Shown: positions 8,246 through 17,471, counted from the first letter of the stretch. The stretch is 52,422 nt of DNA from an uncultured Clostridium sp. (GCA_947569365.1 CANOSM010000012.1:1-52422), one strand, 5' to 3'. The notes: generated by a model from the letters alone, not told the origin. A program made the numbers and translations.

Positions 8246-9652
8246 TTATTTTACAAAATTATTAACCAATTCTTTAAATAAGTTTCCTCTTTCAGCAAAA
8301 TTTTTAAACATATCAAAACTTGCACTTGCAGGAGAAAATAATACTATATCTCCATGTATAGATACATCATTTGCAATCATTACAGTTTCTTCTAAAGTTT
8401 TTGCTATATAAATATTTAAATCTTTACCTTGTTTTTCCATTTCTTTTGATACAGCATTATATATTTTATTTTTTGTTTGTCCTATTAATATTAAAGTCTT
8501 TACATTATCTAAAATTGGTTTTGCTATAGGAGTATAATCTAAATTTTTGTCATATCCTCCTGCTATTAATATTAATTTTCTATCAAATGAGTTAAGTCCT
8601 GCTATTGTTCTAGTTGGACTAGAACTTACAGAATCATTATACCACTTAACATTATTTTCAGATTCTTTTATAAATTCTAACCTATGTTCAACTCCCTTAA
8701 ATGATGTAATAACCCTTATTGCTACTTGTATATCTACAAATGTTTCTGTTGCAGCAAGTGCTGCACATGCATTTTCTAAATTATGTTTTCCTTTTAAAAT
8801 CATATCCTTATAATTTAATATATGTCTTCTAAGCTTATTTTCACAATGTTTTACTTTGTCATTATCTACTATATAACCATTATCAAGTTTTATCTGACTA
8901 CTAAAGAATATTACTTTTCCATTTACTTCGTTTTCAAATCCTCTAGTTATTTCATTATCATAATTTAAAATAGTTATTCCATCTTTATTTTGAGATTTAA
9001 ATATACATTTTTTTGCATTTATATATTCATCAAAATCAGTATGATAATCTAAGTGGTTTGGAGTTATATTTGTTATTACAGAAATATCTGGACTAATTTT
9101 CATATTCATAAGTTGAAAACTACTAAGTTCAAGTACTATAATATCCTCTGGAAGTATGTCTTTTAATTTTGTAAATAAGGGTATCCCAATATTTCCACCT
9201 AAATAACAATTATATCCCGCTTCTTTTAGTATATTATATATCAAAGTAGTTGTAGTAGTTTTTCCATCACTTCCTGTAACACCTATTATTTTACATGGAG
9301 CAAGTTCCATAAGCATTTCTATTTCAGTAGTAACTAATGCTCCTCTATTTTCCTCTTCTATTAATTCTTTAGTATTCGGAAGACAACTAGGAGACCTAAA
9401 TATTACATCAAAATTTTTTAATTTTGACAAATAATTATTTCCAATTGAAAACTCCATTCCATAATTAACTACTTTATCCATAACAGTTTTATCTAATTTA
9501 TCTATTGTTCTTTTATCAAATACTGTTACTTTAGATTTTCTTTCCCTTAAATAATCAATTAGCGGAATATTACTTATGCCAAGTCCGATTATAGCAACTT
9601 TTTTATTTTCTAAGAATTCGTCAAATTCTAATAATTTTTCATTTATGAACAT
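8246..9652 (-). CDS. murD: UDP-N-acetylmuramoyl-L-alanine--D-glutamate ligase
   Basis: 468 residues. It catalyses ATP-dependent addition of D-Glu to UDP-MurNAc-L-Ala in cytoplasmic peptidoglycan synthesis. An N-terminal Rossmann-like domain (KVAIIGLGISNIPLIDYL) binds the UDP sugar. The Mur-ligase ATP loop reads GVTGSDGKTTTTTLI, the GSDGKT form seen in many MurD proteins. The central domain has GGNIGIPL, ELSSFQL and ITPNHLDYH (carbamylated-lysine and metal region), and the C-terminal domain has GVEHRLE and LIAGGYDKNLDY. All expected motifs are present. The ATG at 9652-9650 has GAGGTG eight bases before it. It is preceded by the kinase-like gene with a 22-base gap, so the two are likely cotranscribed; no other mur gene is nearby. 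Confidence 0.97.
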   Translation of the reverse strand: MFINEKLLEFDEFLENKKVAIIGLGISNIPLIDYLRERKSKVTVFDKRTIDKLDKTVMDKVVNYGMEFSIGNNYLSKLKNFDVIFRSPSCLPNTKELIEEENRGALVTTEIEMLMELAPCKIIGVTGSDGKTTTTTLIYNILKEAGYNCYLGGNIGIPLFTKLKDILPEDIIVLELSSFQLMNMKISPDISVITNITPNHLDYHTDFDEYINAKKCIFKSQNKDGITILNYDNEITRGFENEVNGKVIFFSSQIKLDNGYIVDNDKVKHCENKLRRHILNYKDMILKGKHNLENACAALAATETFVDIQVAIRVITSFKGVEHRLEFIKESENNVKWYNDSVSSSPTRTIAGLNSFDRKLILIAGGYDKNLDYTPIAKPILDNVKTLILIGQTKNKIYNAVSKEMEKQGKDLNIYIAKTLEETVMIANDVSIHGDIVLFSPASASFDMFKNFAERGNLFKELVNNFVK

Positions 9653-9674
9653 TTTTATGCACCTCTTGTATTTT

Positions 9675-10388
9675 TTATACTTTTGCGATTTCTATTAGTT
9701 TTATATGTTTTGCAAGTTTTTTGGCAGACTCTCTAACATTTTTACATTCTGTTACATCAACTACAATTGTATTATCATATAACTTATAAAAGCCTGCTTT
9801 TTCTTGCAGTAAGTCTCTTTTTTCTATATGATCTTTTAATGTATTTTCATCTAATTCATTATTATATTGTATTCTTTTTCTTTTTACACGTTCCTCCAAA
9901 TCTGCTGTTATAAAAAAATGATAATTTAAATCATTATATATTTTCATTGTATCTCTACCTGAAAAAATAATATTATATTTTGATTTTAAGTTATCTATAA
10001 TTTTTTTAACTATTTTATATGCACCTTTATTATTTGCCATATTAGCGATTTCAGATACAGCTAATGAATTTTTTTCAGACTGTATCAAGTTATCTTCTAC
10101 TTTTTCTTCTCCAAAGTATACTACTGACTCTCTATCCTCTACTTTAATTTTTATATTAAACTTTTTAAAAAGTTCTTCTATATCTATATCTTTAAAGTTA
10201 ATTTGTTCTTTTATTTTATCTTTTTGAGATTTAAGTATTAACATAAGTTTATATACAATTGCTCTATATATATCACCAGCATGGAATACAATAGAATTAG
10301 GGATATAATTTAATAATTCTTTACATATAGATGTTTTTCCTGCACCAACTAATCCCTCTATTCCAATTACTATATTATCTTTTTCCAA
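9675..10388 (-). CDS. Cytidylate-kinase-like nucleotide kinase
   Basis: 237 residues. The P-loop is IEGLVGAGKTS near the N-terminus, followed by FHAGDIYRAIVYK, comparable to the DTGAMYRA region of CMP kinases. Later come a GRDTMKIY segment, the lid-like ITADLEERVKRKRIQY, and IEKRDLLQEKAGFYKLYD where CMP kinases have RDxxDSxR. So it is CMP-kinase-like but divergent, and it is not called cmk: the substrate could be another (deoxy)nucleotide. Conventional Cmk proteins have GPAGAGKST; here GLVGAGKTS. An upstream GTG (10397) lies inside the ribosome binding site, so the TTG at 10388-10386 (six bases after AGAGGTG) is the likely start. It precedes murD. Confidence 0.7.
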   Translation of the reverse strand: MEKDNIVIGIEGLVGAGKTSICKELLNYIPNSIVFHAGDIYRAIVYKLMLILKSQKDKIKEQINFKDIDIEELFKKFNIKIKVEDRESVVYFGEEKVEDNLIQSEKNSLAVSEIANMANNKGAYKIVKKIIDNLKSKYNIIFSGRDTMKIYNDLNYHFFITADLEERVKRKRIQYNNELDENTLKDHIEKRDLLQEKAGFYKLYDNTIVVDVTECKNVRESAKKLAKHIKLIEIAKV

Positions 10389-10581
10389 GTATTTCACCTC
10401 TTAATAGATTTTTCAATATTTTAGTTTTTATACACTTTTATGTACTTTTATATAATCTGCATTTTTGATTATACTATATATTAAAATTTTTTACAAATAA
10501 TTATTAAAATTTAATATTTATTGTATATTTTTAGCTATTTTTACAAAGAATAGTTTTAGATTAAAAGGAGGTGCTAGTAGC

Positions 10582-10668
10582 ATGGAGAATAATCAAAAAC
10601 AAAACAAAAAATCAGAAAAGAATAACAAGAATAACAAAAACAACAATCAAAATAATGATTGCAAATAA
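10582..10668 (+). CDS. 28-residue Asn/Lys-rich microprotein
   Basis: A short frame, MENNQKQNKKSEKNNK followed by a further Asn/Lys/Gln run and ending in DCK. Of 28 residues, 12 are Asn and 7 Lys, with one Cys near the C-terminus. Three things mark it as a real gene despite its size: an ideal ribosome binding site (AAAAGGAGGTG) eight bases before the ATG, a clean stop, and a 19-pair terminator 35 bases downstream. The protein is expected to be disordered and very basic. Tiny Asn-rich proteins in clostridia are sometimes spore-associated, but nothing here proves that. A small regulatory RNA with a leader-like frame is an alternative. Confidence 0.6.
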   Translation: MENNQKQNKKSEKNNKNNKNNNQNNDCK

Positions 10669-10703
10669 GATTATGAATTAGAGTTATCTTAAAAATTCAT
10701 TAA

Positions 10704-10750
10704 AATAACTATAAAGTAGTAATTTCTTTATTACTTTATAGTTATTTTCT
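10704..10750 (+). terminator. Bidirectional terminator
   Basis: 19-base arms (10704-10722 / 10728-10746) with one G-T pair and a 5-base loop, T-rich on both outer sides. It closes the microprotein unit on the plus strand. It also stands 20 bases past the stop of the minus-strand repeat protein gene. Confidence 0.85.
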
Positions 10751-10767
10751 TTCATAATATATTACAT

Positions 10768-11730
10768 TTAAGCATTTGCATTTTTAAAATACATAACATC
10801 TTCTGTATACATTTTATCTTTTAGTATATTGATTAGTTCTATATCATCTTTTAAAAAGTATTGTACTATTTCTGCTATATTTTTTTCATCTAGTTTTTCT
10901 TTTAGTTCTATTAATACTTCTCTTCTTTCTTCATTTTTAAGACAATATTTTATTATATCTGAAATAATGCTTGAATTTAAATATTCTGAAACTTTTATTA
11001 ATGTATCTTTTCTATTATCTTCTGGAATATTATATATAATAATATCAGATATTTGTGTCATTGATAATTTTTGTGCAAATTTGATAGTAGCTTCTGATAT
11101 ATTTTTTTCTGGAAATGAAGTAACAATCTCTAGTAAATTTATTTTAGAAATTTCATTTATATATTTTTCAGTTGCTTCTAATTTATCTTTTACTGGCATT
11201 TGTAATATTATTGATGCTTTTGATATAGAATCAATTATATCTTCATATTTATATAAAAGATTTTTTCTTTGCTTAAATGGTATATATTTTTTTATTATGT
11301 CAGATACAGCATATGAATCAAATCTATCTATTATTGAATCTAATGCCTCTTCTCTTCTATCTGGTGAAATATTATCAAATATATTATATATATCATATAA
11401 ATCTAATTGCATTTGAAATTCTTTTAAAGCAATCATTTTTCTATTTGTATCTAACTTTTTAACTATAAAGTCTGACAAATCATATGGTGTAATATATTTT
11501 CTATATTTAAGTAATGTTTCAATTCTATCATTTATTGGTAGTTTTGATATAATATCAATAATTTCATAAGATGTCAGATATAACATATAATTTCCTAAAA
11601 TATCTTTTATCTTTTCAGGATTTTTTTCCTTTTTTATTAATAATATAACATTATCAGAATTTGTAGCTTCTGGTAAACGTTTTAATTTTATTTTGTTTAA
11701 AAATGATTTTATAATATCTATAATTTTCAT
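10768..11730 (-). CDS. Hypothetical alpha-helical repeat protein
   Basis: 320 residues; family not recognised. After a basic N-terminus (about 30 residues) the rest consists of about nine tandem units of 28-29 residues. Their loose consensus is L-x4-ISDIIxxxPxxxRxEaLxKY, for example LTSYEIIDIISKLPINDRIE, ITPYDLSDFIVKKLDTNRK and LNSSIISDIIKYCLKNEERR. Each unit predicts a pair of helices, so the whole should form a right- or left-handed solenoid suited to protein binding. No signal peptide or membrane segment is seen. An upstream ATG (11745) overlaps the ribosome binding site; the ATG at 11730-11728 lies nine bases after GAGG and is chosen. It is a single-gene unit ending at the bidirectional terminator. 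Confidence 0.7.
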   Translation of the reverse strand: MKIIDIIKSFLNKIKLKRLPEATNSDNVILLIKKEKNPEKIKDILGNYMLYLTSYEIIDIISKLPINDRIETLLKYRKYITPYDLSDFIVKKLDTNRKMIALKEFQMQLDLYDIYNIFDNISPDRREEALDSIIDRFDSYAVSDIIKKYIPFKQRKNLLYKYEDIIDSISKASIILQMPVKDKLEATEKYINEISKINLLEIVTSFPEKNISEATIKFAQKLSMTQISDIIIYNIPEDNRKDTLIKVSEYLNSSIISDIIKYCLKNEERREVLIELKEKLDEKNIAEIVQYFLKDDIELINILKDKMYTEDVMYFKNANA

Positions 11731-11894
11731 ATTTATATACCTCATAAAAATACTAACTATAGTATATCACAAACATGACATGAGTATATTTCTTTTATTT
11801 TTCATTTTTATGTCTTTTTAGTTACTTTTATTTTACAATTTATTTCTATACTTACATTATATTCTAATTTTTTTTAGATTCATTTATTAAATTA

Positions 11895-11901
11895 TGTCGA
11901 A
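11895..11901 (+). promoter_or_regulatory. 0A-box-like site (TGTCGAA)
   Basis: Exact TGTCGAA core, with a second partial TGTCATA nine bases on. It lies 174 bases before the glycosidase start codon and 165 bases before the divergent repeat-protein gene. Confidence 0.35.
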
Positions 11902-11934
11902 ATTTGTCATATTTTCTATTGAAAAAAAATCATG

Positions 11935-11971
11935 TATATGATACTTTATACTATATATATGATACTTTATA
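11935..11971 (+). repeat. 16-base direct repeat, 21-base period
   Basis: TATATGATACTTTATA occurs exactly at 11935-11950 and 11956-11971. The 21-base spacing equals two helical turns, so a dimeric regulator could bind both on the same face. It is located about 100 bases before the glycosidase start. Confidence 0.6.
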
Positions 11972-12074
11972 TTAAGAGCTAATATAAAATTCTATTATTA
12001 TAATTATTATAAAGGTTTATAGGTATAACCTTATTTTAAAAACCTAAATATATTATACAAGGATAAGGATATTT

Positions 12075-13211
12075 ATGAGTACAATCGTAGAAAAACATGT
12101 TGAAAAACATTCAAGAATAAATGTAAAAGAAAATAATATAAAAGATAAGAAAAATGGAAAATTAAAAAAAATATTAAAAAAGTTTTTTATAACAAATTTA
12201 CTTTTAGTTATTATCTGTGCTGTAATACTCGCTTGTCTATTATATGGACCATATGATGGATTTAGAAATTGGTTAATTACTTCTTCTATGACAACTATGT
12301 CTCATCAATGGATTGCTAAAATATTTTATAGTGATGATACAATAAAAGAAGTTATGAATAATAATAGAGTTGAAGATATTGATGAAGATACAGATACTTC
12401 AGCAATTGTTATAAAAAAGCCCTCACATGAAAATGTAAAAGCAGTTGTTTATACTAATAAATATGAAGAAGCTATATTAAAAAAGAACAATCCTAGTGAT
12501 GAATACAAAATAATTGAAATACATGAAAAAGGATTTGATGCTTATCTTACTGCTATATATGACCCTTCTAAAGTAAAAACTATGGTTTCACCAAATTTAG
12601 GAATAACTGGTCAATATTTAACAGATATGTCTCAATCAAATAATGCAGTTATTGCTATAAATGGTGGTAATTTTAAAGATAAAAAGTCTAAAGGTACTGG
12701 TGGTATACCTATAGGAATTACATATTCAAAAGGAAAATTTGTTTATTCTTCTGATTTTAAATATTCTACTGGTGGAATAGTTGGTTTTGATAAAAATAAC
12801 AAATTAGTTCTTTCTAAAAAATGTACAAAAGCTAGTGCTAAAAAACTAAATATTAGAGATTGTGTATCATGCAGACCATTTTTAATTGTAAATGGAAAAT
12901 CTTCTAAAATTATAGGAAATGGTGGCTGGGGATATGCTCCACGTACAGCAATTGGCCAAAGAAAAGATGGAATTGTTTTATTTTTAGTAGCAGATGGTAG
13001 AAGGATTAATAAACCTGGAGCTAGTATAAAAGATTTAATAACAATAATGGAAAACTATGGTGCATATAATGCTGCTACATTAGATGGTGGTACATCTTCT
13101 GCAATGACTGAAAACGGAAAATTAGTTAACGATCCTGTAGATGCTAGCGGTTCACACAGAACAAGACCTATAGGAACAGGCTTTGGTTTAGTTATTGATA
13201 CCAAGAGATAG
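12075..13211 (+). CDS. Phosphodiester glycosidase (NAGPA/DUF2233) family protein, membrane-anchored
   Basis: 378 residues. A Lys-rich cytoplasmic start is followed by one membrane helix (about residues 34-56) and an extracellular domain. Family motifs are AINGGNFKD, GIPIGITYSKGKFVYS, APRTAIGQRKDGIVLFLVADGR and the C-terminal NAATLDGGTSSAM with HRTRPIGTGFGLVI. These match the exopolysaccharide-related NAGPA domain, whose members cleave sugar-phosphodiester bonds on cell-surface or secreted glycans. The real substrate is unknown. The ATG at 12075 has an AAGGA about five bases upstream. It is a single-gene unit with a strong terminator; a direct-repeat pair and a 0A-box-like site lie upstream. 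Confidence 0.88.
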   Translation: MSTIVEKHVEKHSRINVKENNIKDKKNGKLKKILKKFFITNLLLVIICAVILACLLYGPYDGFRNWLITSSMTTMSHQWIAKIFYSDDTIKEVMNNNRVEDIDEDTDTSAIVIKKPSHENVKAVVYTNKYEEAILKKNNPSDEYKIIEIHEKGFDAYLTAIYDPSKVKTMVSPNLGITGQYLTDMSQSNNAVIAINGGNFKDKKSKGTGGIPIGITYSKGKFVYSSDFKYSTGGIVGFDKNNKLVLSKKCTKASAKKLNIRDCVSCRPFLIVNGKSSKIIGNGGWGYAPRTAIGQRKDGIVLFLVADGRRINKPGASIKDLITIMENYGAYNAATLDGGTSSAMTENGKLVNDPVDASGSHRTRPIGTGFGLVIDTKR

Positions 13212-13227
13212 AATATATATGAAAAAT

Positions 13228-13275
13228 AAAAAAGATATGATATTTTATATTAAACATCATGTCTTTTTTTGTTTT
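13228..13275. terminator. Bidirectional terminator between the glycosidase gene and uvrA
   Basis: 14-base arms (13228-13241 / 13256-13269, AAAAAAGATATGAT) with one G-T pair. A-run on one side and T-run on the other, between convergent genes. Confidence 0.8.
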
Positions 13276-13294
13276 ATATTTTTTTACATGGTTA

Positions 13295-16120
13295 TTATCT
13301 TTCTAAGTATTTTTTTAAAAACTTTCCTGTATAAGATCTTTCATTTTTTACTATTTGCTCTGGTGTTCCAATAGCTATGATATTTCCACCATTTTCTCCC
13401 CCTTCTGGACCTAAGTCAACTATATTGTCTGCTGTTTTTATTAAGTCTAAATTGTGTTCTATAACAATTATCGTATTTCCTGTGTCTACTAATCTATGCA
13501 GAATATCTACTAATCTATGTATATCTGCAATATGAAGTCCTGTTGTTGGTTCATCTAATATATATAAAGTTTTTCCTGTTGGTCTTTTTGATAGCTCTGA
13601 TGCAAGTTTAACCCTTTGTGCTTCTCCTCCTGATAATGTAGTTGATGGTTGTCCTAGTTTAATATATCCAAGTCCTACATCATAAAGGGTTTGTATTTTT
13701 GATTTAATTCTAGGAACATTGCTAAAGAATTCTAATGCTTCTTCTATAGTCATATCTAATACGTCTGAGATATTTTTTCCTTTATATTTTACTTCCAAAG
13801 TTTCTCTATTATATCTTTTACCTTTACATACTTCGCAAGGTACATATATATCTGGCAGAAAATGCATTTCTATTTTTAGTATTCCATCACCTTGGCATGC
13901 CTCACATCTTCCTCCTGCTACATTAAAACTAAATCTACCCTTTTGATATCCTCTAATCTTTGCTTCATTAGTTCCTGCAAAAAGATCACGTATTATATCA
14001 AATACTCCTGTATATGTTGCTGGATTTGAACGAGGAGTTCTTCCAATTGGAGATTGGTCAATATTGATTATTTTATCTATGTTTTCAATACCTTTTATCT
14101 CCTTGCATTTTCCTGGTTTTTCATTTGAACCATTTATTTCTCTTGTTAGGTATTTATATAATACATCATTTATAAGTGTACTTTTTCCTGACCCTGATAC
14201 TCCTGTAACACAGTTAAATACTCCAAGTGGAAATTTGACACTTATATTTTTTAAATTGTTTTCTTGAGCACCTATTACTTCAATAGATTTTCCATTTGAT
14301 TTTCTTCTATTTTTTGGAACTAAGATTTGCTTTCTTCCACTTAAATACTGACCTGTTATAGATTCTGATACTTGTTTTATCTCTTCAGCTGTTCCTTGTG
14401 CTACAAGTTTTCCTCCATGTACTCCAGCACCTGGCCCTATATCTATTATTTGATCTGCTGCATACATAGTATCTTCGTCATGTTCAACAACAATCAAAGT
14501 ATTTCCTAAATCTCTCATTTTTTTCATAGTTTCTATTAATTTATCATTATCCCTTTGATGTAATCCTATGCTTGGCTCATCTAATATGTATACTACACCA
14601 GTTAGTCCAGAGCCTATTTGTGTTGCAAGCCTTATTCTTTGTGCTTCTCCTCCTGAAAGTGTTCCTGCACTTCTAGAAAGAGTTAAATATTCAAGTCCAA
14701 CATCTATCAAAAATTGTAATCTTTTTTCTAATTCTTTAAATATTTTATCAGCAATCATTTGCTCTTTTTTACTTAGTTTAAGTCCTGATAAATAGTTCTT
14801 TATATTTGTGATAGACATATCTGTCAATTCTTTTATATTTTTTTCTCCTACTTTTACAGCTAGTATTTCTGGCTTTAGTCTAGCACCATTACAAGATTTA
14901 CAAGGAGCATAGCTCATATACATTTCATAAAATTCTCTCATTCCTTGAGACTTTGTTTCTCTGTATCTTCTATCTAGAGTTGGAATTACACCTTCAAATG
15001 GATTAGAAAAATGTCTAGTACCATTTACTGATTCAAACTCAAAGTCAATAACTTCATCTCCTGTACCATAAAGTATTTTTTCTAAGAATTCTCTTGGCAA
15101 TTTTTTTATAGGATTTTTAATATCTACTCCATAATGCTTTCCAATGCTTTCGAAATACATTCTTGCCATTGTATCTCCCTTTTTCATAGTACTAGAACCA
15201 AAGGCCTTTACTCCATCATATAATGTTTTGTTTTTATCTGGTACTATCAAATCTTCGTCCATTTTCATTAAATACCCGAGACCAGTACACTCTGGACATG
15301 CTCCAAATGGATTATTAAAAGAAAACATTCCTGGATTTAATTCTTCAAATCCTATTCCACAATCAGGACAAGCATAGTTTTGACTAAATAGTCTTTCTTT
15401 GTCTCCTACAATATCTATAGTTACTAAATTATTAGCATATTTAAGTGCAACTTCTACTGATTCAGAAAGTCTATTTCTTATATCCTCTTTTACAACAAGT
15501 CTATCTATGATAATATCTATATTATGCTTTTTCTTTCTTTCAATTTCTATATCATCTGTTAGTTCGTAAACTTTTTCATCTATTCTAACTCTTACAAATC
15601 CTTCTTTTTGATAGCTTTCTAATAACTTTGTATATTCTCCTTTTTTTCCTCTTACAACAGGAGCTAATATTTGTATTTTTGTCCCTTCCTCAAGTTCCAT
15701 TATATTATCTACTATCTGGTCTATGGTTTGTTTTTCAATTTTTTTACCACATTTAGGACAATATGGAACCCCTATTCTAGCATATAATAAACGTATATAA
15801 TCATATATTTCAGTTACTGTTCCAACTGTTGATCTTGGATTTTTGGATGTTGTTTTTTGATCAATTGAAATTGCAGGAGAAAGTCCATCTATACTATCTA
15901 CATCAGGTTTTTCCATTAATCCTAAAAATTGTCTTGCATATGATGATAAGCTTTCTACATATCTTCTTTGTCCTTCTGCATAAATAGTGTCAAAAGCAAG
16001 TGATGATTTTCCTGAACCTGAAAGACCCGTTATTACGACTAATTTATCTCTTGGTATATCTACATTAATATTTTTTAAATTATGTTCTTTTGCACCTTTT
16101 ATTATAATTTTATCGTTCAT
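13295..16120 (-). CDS. uvrA: Excinuclease ABC subunit A
   Basis: 941 residues, the normal length. It is the DNA damage-recognition ATPase of nucleotide excision repair. Both ABC modules are complete: first Walker [14 protein letters not shown], signature [17 protein letters not shown] and Walker [13 protein letters not shown]; second Walker [11 protein letters not shown], signature [15 protein letters not shown] and [12 protein letters not shown]. Three zinc-module Cys pairs are seen (CPKCGKK, then CPDCG..CPECTG, and [15 protein letters not shown]), as is the family phrase [15 protein letters not shown]. The ATG at 16120-16118 has GGGGG seven bases upstream. In many Firmicutes uvrA follows uvrB directly; here a purC gene on the opposite strand separates them. 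Confidence 0.98.
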   Translation of the reverse strand: MNDKIIIKGAKEHNLKNINVDIPRDKLVVITGLSGSGKSSLAFDTIYAEGQRRYVESLSSYARQFLGLMEKPDVDSIDGLSPAISIDQKTTSKNPRSTVGTVTEIYDYIRLLYARIGVPYCPKCGKKIEKQTIDQIVDNIMELEEGTKIQILAPVVRGKKGEYTKLLESYQKEGFVRVRIDEKVYELTDDIEIERKKKHNIDIIIDRLVVKEDIRNRLSESVEVALKYANNLVTIDIVGDKERLFSQNYACPDCGIGFEELNPGMFSFNNPFGACPECTGLGYLMKMDEDLIVPDKNKTLYDGVKAFGSSTMKKGDTMARMYFESIGKHYGVDIKNPIKKLPREFLEKILYGTGDEVIDFEFESVNGTRHFSNPFEGVIPTLDRRYRETKSQGMREFYEMYMSYAPCKSCNGARLKPEILAVKVGEKNIKELTDMSITNIKNYLSGLKLSKKEQMIADKIFKELEKRLQFLIDVGLEYLTLSRSAGTLSGGEAQRIRLATQIGSGLTGVVYILDEPSIGLHQRDNDKLIETMKKMRDLGNTLIVVEHDEDTMYAADQIIDIGPGAGVHGGKLVAQGTAEEIKQVSESITGQYLSGRKQILVPKNRRKSNGKSIEVIGAQENNLKNISVKFPLGVFNCVTGVSGSGKSTLINDVLYKYLTREINGSNEKPGKCKEIKGIENIDKIINIDQSPIGRTPRSNPATYTGVFDIIRDLFAGTNEAKIRGYQKGRFSFNVAGGRCEACQGDGILKIEMHFLPDIYVPCEVCKGKRYNRETLEVKYKGKNISDVLDMTIEEALEFFSNVPRIKSKIQTLYDVGLGYIKLGQPSTTLSGGEAQRVKLASELSKRPTGKTLYILDEPTTGLHIADIHRLVDILHRLVDTGNTIIVIEHNLDLIKTADNIVDLGPEGGENGGNIIAIGTPEQIVKNERSYTGKFLKKYLER

Positions 16121-16198
16121 AATAGTCCCCCTTTTATAAAACGCTTTTATTATATCATATTTTTTATTTTTAAGATAGAAGTTTTTCTAATATTTTGC

Positions 16199-16205
16199 TG
16201 TCGAA
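16199..16205 (+). promoter_or_regulatory. 0A-box-like site (TGTCGAA)
   Basis: Exact TGTCGAA in the uvrA-purC intergenic region, about 45 bases upstream of a TATAAT (16154-16149, minus) that could be the uvrA -10. Third copy in the window. Confidence 0.3.
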
Positions 16206-16261
16206 TTTTAGGGTATTTTGTATTTTTTTGATATTATTTTAGATTTTATGTCATTTTTATA

Positions 16262-16291
16262 TTTACAATTTATATTTTATAATTATATAAT
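16262..16291 (+). promoter_or_regulatory. Candidate purC promoter
   Basis: -35 TTTACA (16262-16267), 18-base spacer, -10 TATAAT (16286-16291). This leaves a leader of about 95 bases before the start codon. No known purine riboswitch motif is visible in the leader. A TTGACA at 16322-16327 is a less likely alternative because its -10 (TGTTAA) is poor. Confidence 0.5.
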
Positions 16292-16392
16292 GTGAAACAT
16301 ACTCAAAAACTTTAAGATTCTTTGACAATGCATTAAATGATGAATGTTAAAGTACAGAGTAAATATTATTATATATATAGGAGGTTTTTTTT

Positions 16393-17367
16393 ATGAACTT
16401 AGTGAAACTAGAGAAAAAAAATACCAGTAATTTATACTACGGAAATTACCTATTGTTAGAAAAGACCAATCGGGTGTCAATAGGAGGTGTATGTGTACCT
16501 AATGAGATTTCAAACAAGGGTATAATTACAAATCAAATGTCTAATTTATGGATGGATATGACAAGTCATATTATCCCTAACCATATTTTAGCAACAGACT
16601 CTAGAATGTTACTCATTCTAGGCGCTAACCCTCAAAAAAGAGGTTGTATTACGGCAGTTAAAAAATGTATTCCTATACCATTTGAGTGTATCGTAAGAGG
16701 GTACTATGTACCTACGTCTAAAAGCTGGGATTCTTACAGAACAAGTGAGCATATCAATGGTATACCACTACAAAAAGGATTACAAGAATCAGAAGCTTTA
16801 CCCTATCCAATTTTTACGCCATCTACCAAAGAAGCAAATGGAAAGCATGATAAAAATATTTCATTTGATATGATGAAGTTAAAAATGTATCATTTCATAA
16901 AAGAATTATTTTCTGATGATAATGTATCAGAGGACTATTATGTTAAATTTTCATCAGACCTTTGTACAAAGATTTGGAAAATATCTATTAAACTGTATGA
17001 ATTCGCCCACAATTTTGCCCTTGATAAAGGGATAATTATAGCTGATACAAAATTTGAATTTGGGCTTGATGATGATTTAAATATCATCTTGATTGATGAA
17101 ATATTAACACCTGATGCAACTAGATACTGGGATGCTGATAAATATCAAGTTGGTCAAATACAGACAAATTTGTCAACTCTATTTATAAGAGACTATATAA
17201 ATAGTCTTGGCTGGTATGGCCCAGAGGATGGAAAGTTACCCAAAATAACACAGGAAATATTTGATATAACTTCTGAAATATATTCGGAGCTATACAAAAA
17301 ACTCTTCGGTAAAGATATAACTTCCATTATAGCCGAAGTATCTATGGAGTGGAATTATTATATCTAA
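16393..17367 (+). CDS. purC: Divergent SAICAR synthetase (phosphoribosylaminoimidazole-succinocarboxamide synthase)
   Basis: 324 residues, close to the longer (ADE1-like) PurC form. PurC joins CAIR and aspartate using ATP in purine synthesis. Conserved stretches are VRGYYVP (residues 101-107), LPYPIFTPSTKEANGKHDKNIS (split: LPYPIFTPSTK at 136-146, HDKNIS at 152-157), ADTKFEFG and IDEILTPDATRYW. Two usual motifs differ: the TDRxSAFD motif reads TNRVSIGG (Asp replaced by Gly32), and GSGWKEY reads SKSWDSY. So it may be a diverged enzyme or a paralogue with another substrate. It lies alone, on the opposite strand between uvrA and uvrB, and its codon use looks somewhat less AT-rich than its neighbours', suggesting transfer. 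AGGAGG precedes the ATG by eight bases. Confidence 0.8.
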   Translation: MNLVKLEKKNTSNLYYGNYLLLEKTNRVSIGGVCVPNEISNKGIITNQMSNLWMDMTSHIIPNHILATDSRMLLILGANPQKRGCITAVKKCIPIPFECIVRGYYVPTSKSWDSYRTSEHINGIPLQKGLQESEALPYPIFTPSTKEANGKHDKNISFDMMKLKMYHFIKELFSDDNVSEDYYVKFSSDLCTKIWKISIKLYEFAHNFALDKGIIIADTKFEFGLDDDLNIILIDEILTPDATRYWDADKYQVGQIQTNLSTLFIRDYINSLGWYGPEDGKLPKITQEIFDITSEIYSELYKKLFGKDITSIIAEVSMEWNYYI

Positions 17368-17416
17368 GTTTTTTTAAGTTTTATAATAAAATGCTTCGAT
17401 AACATGTTTACTCTTC

Positions 17417-17457
17417 AAAAGAACCTAGCACACAAATGTGCTAGGTTCTTTTTCTTT
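17417..17457. terminator. Strong terminator after purC (also serves uvrB)
   Basis: Perfect 16-base arms (17417-17432 / 17437-17452; core GAACCTAGCACA), 4-base loop, T-rich tail TTTTTCTTT. It is the most GC-rich stem in the window. It is symmetrical enough to stop the minus-strand uvrB transcript too. Confidence 0.9.
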
Positions 17458-17471
17458 ATAGTATTTATTTA

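Larger units (their letters stand above)
11731..12074. other. Divergent intergenic region
   Basis: About 340 bases between the repeat-protein gene (minus) and the phosphodiester glycosidase gene (plus). It holds a 0A-box-like site (11895-11901), a 16-base direct repeat pair (11935-11971) and a weak hairpin with AAGGTT/AACCTT arms near 12013-12033. No gene is supported. A TTGAAA at 11919-11924 could be a -35, but no well-spaced -10 could be fixed. Confidence 0.5.

Noticed and set aside
16206..16392. Purine riboswitch before purC
   Set aside because: I looked for the conserved purine-aptamer stem and loop pattern in the leader and did not find it.
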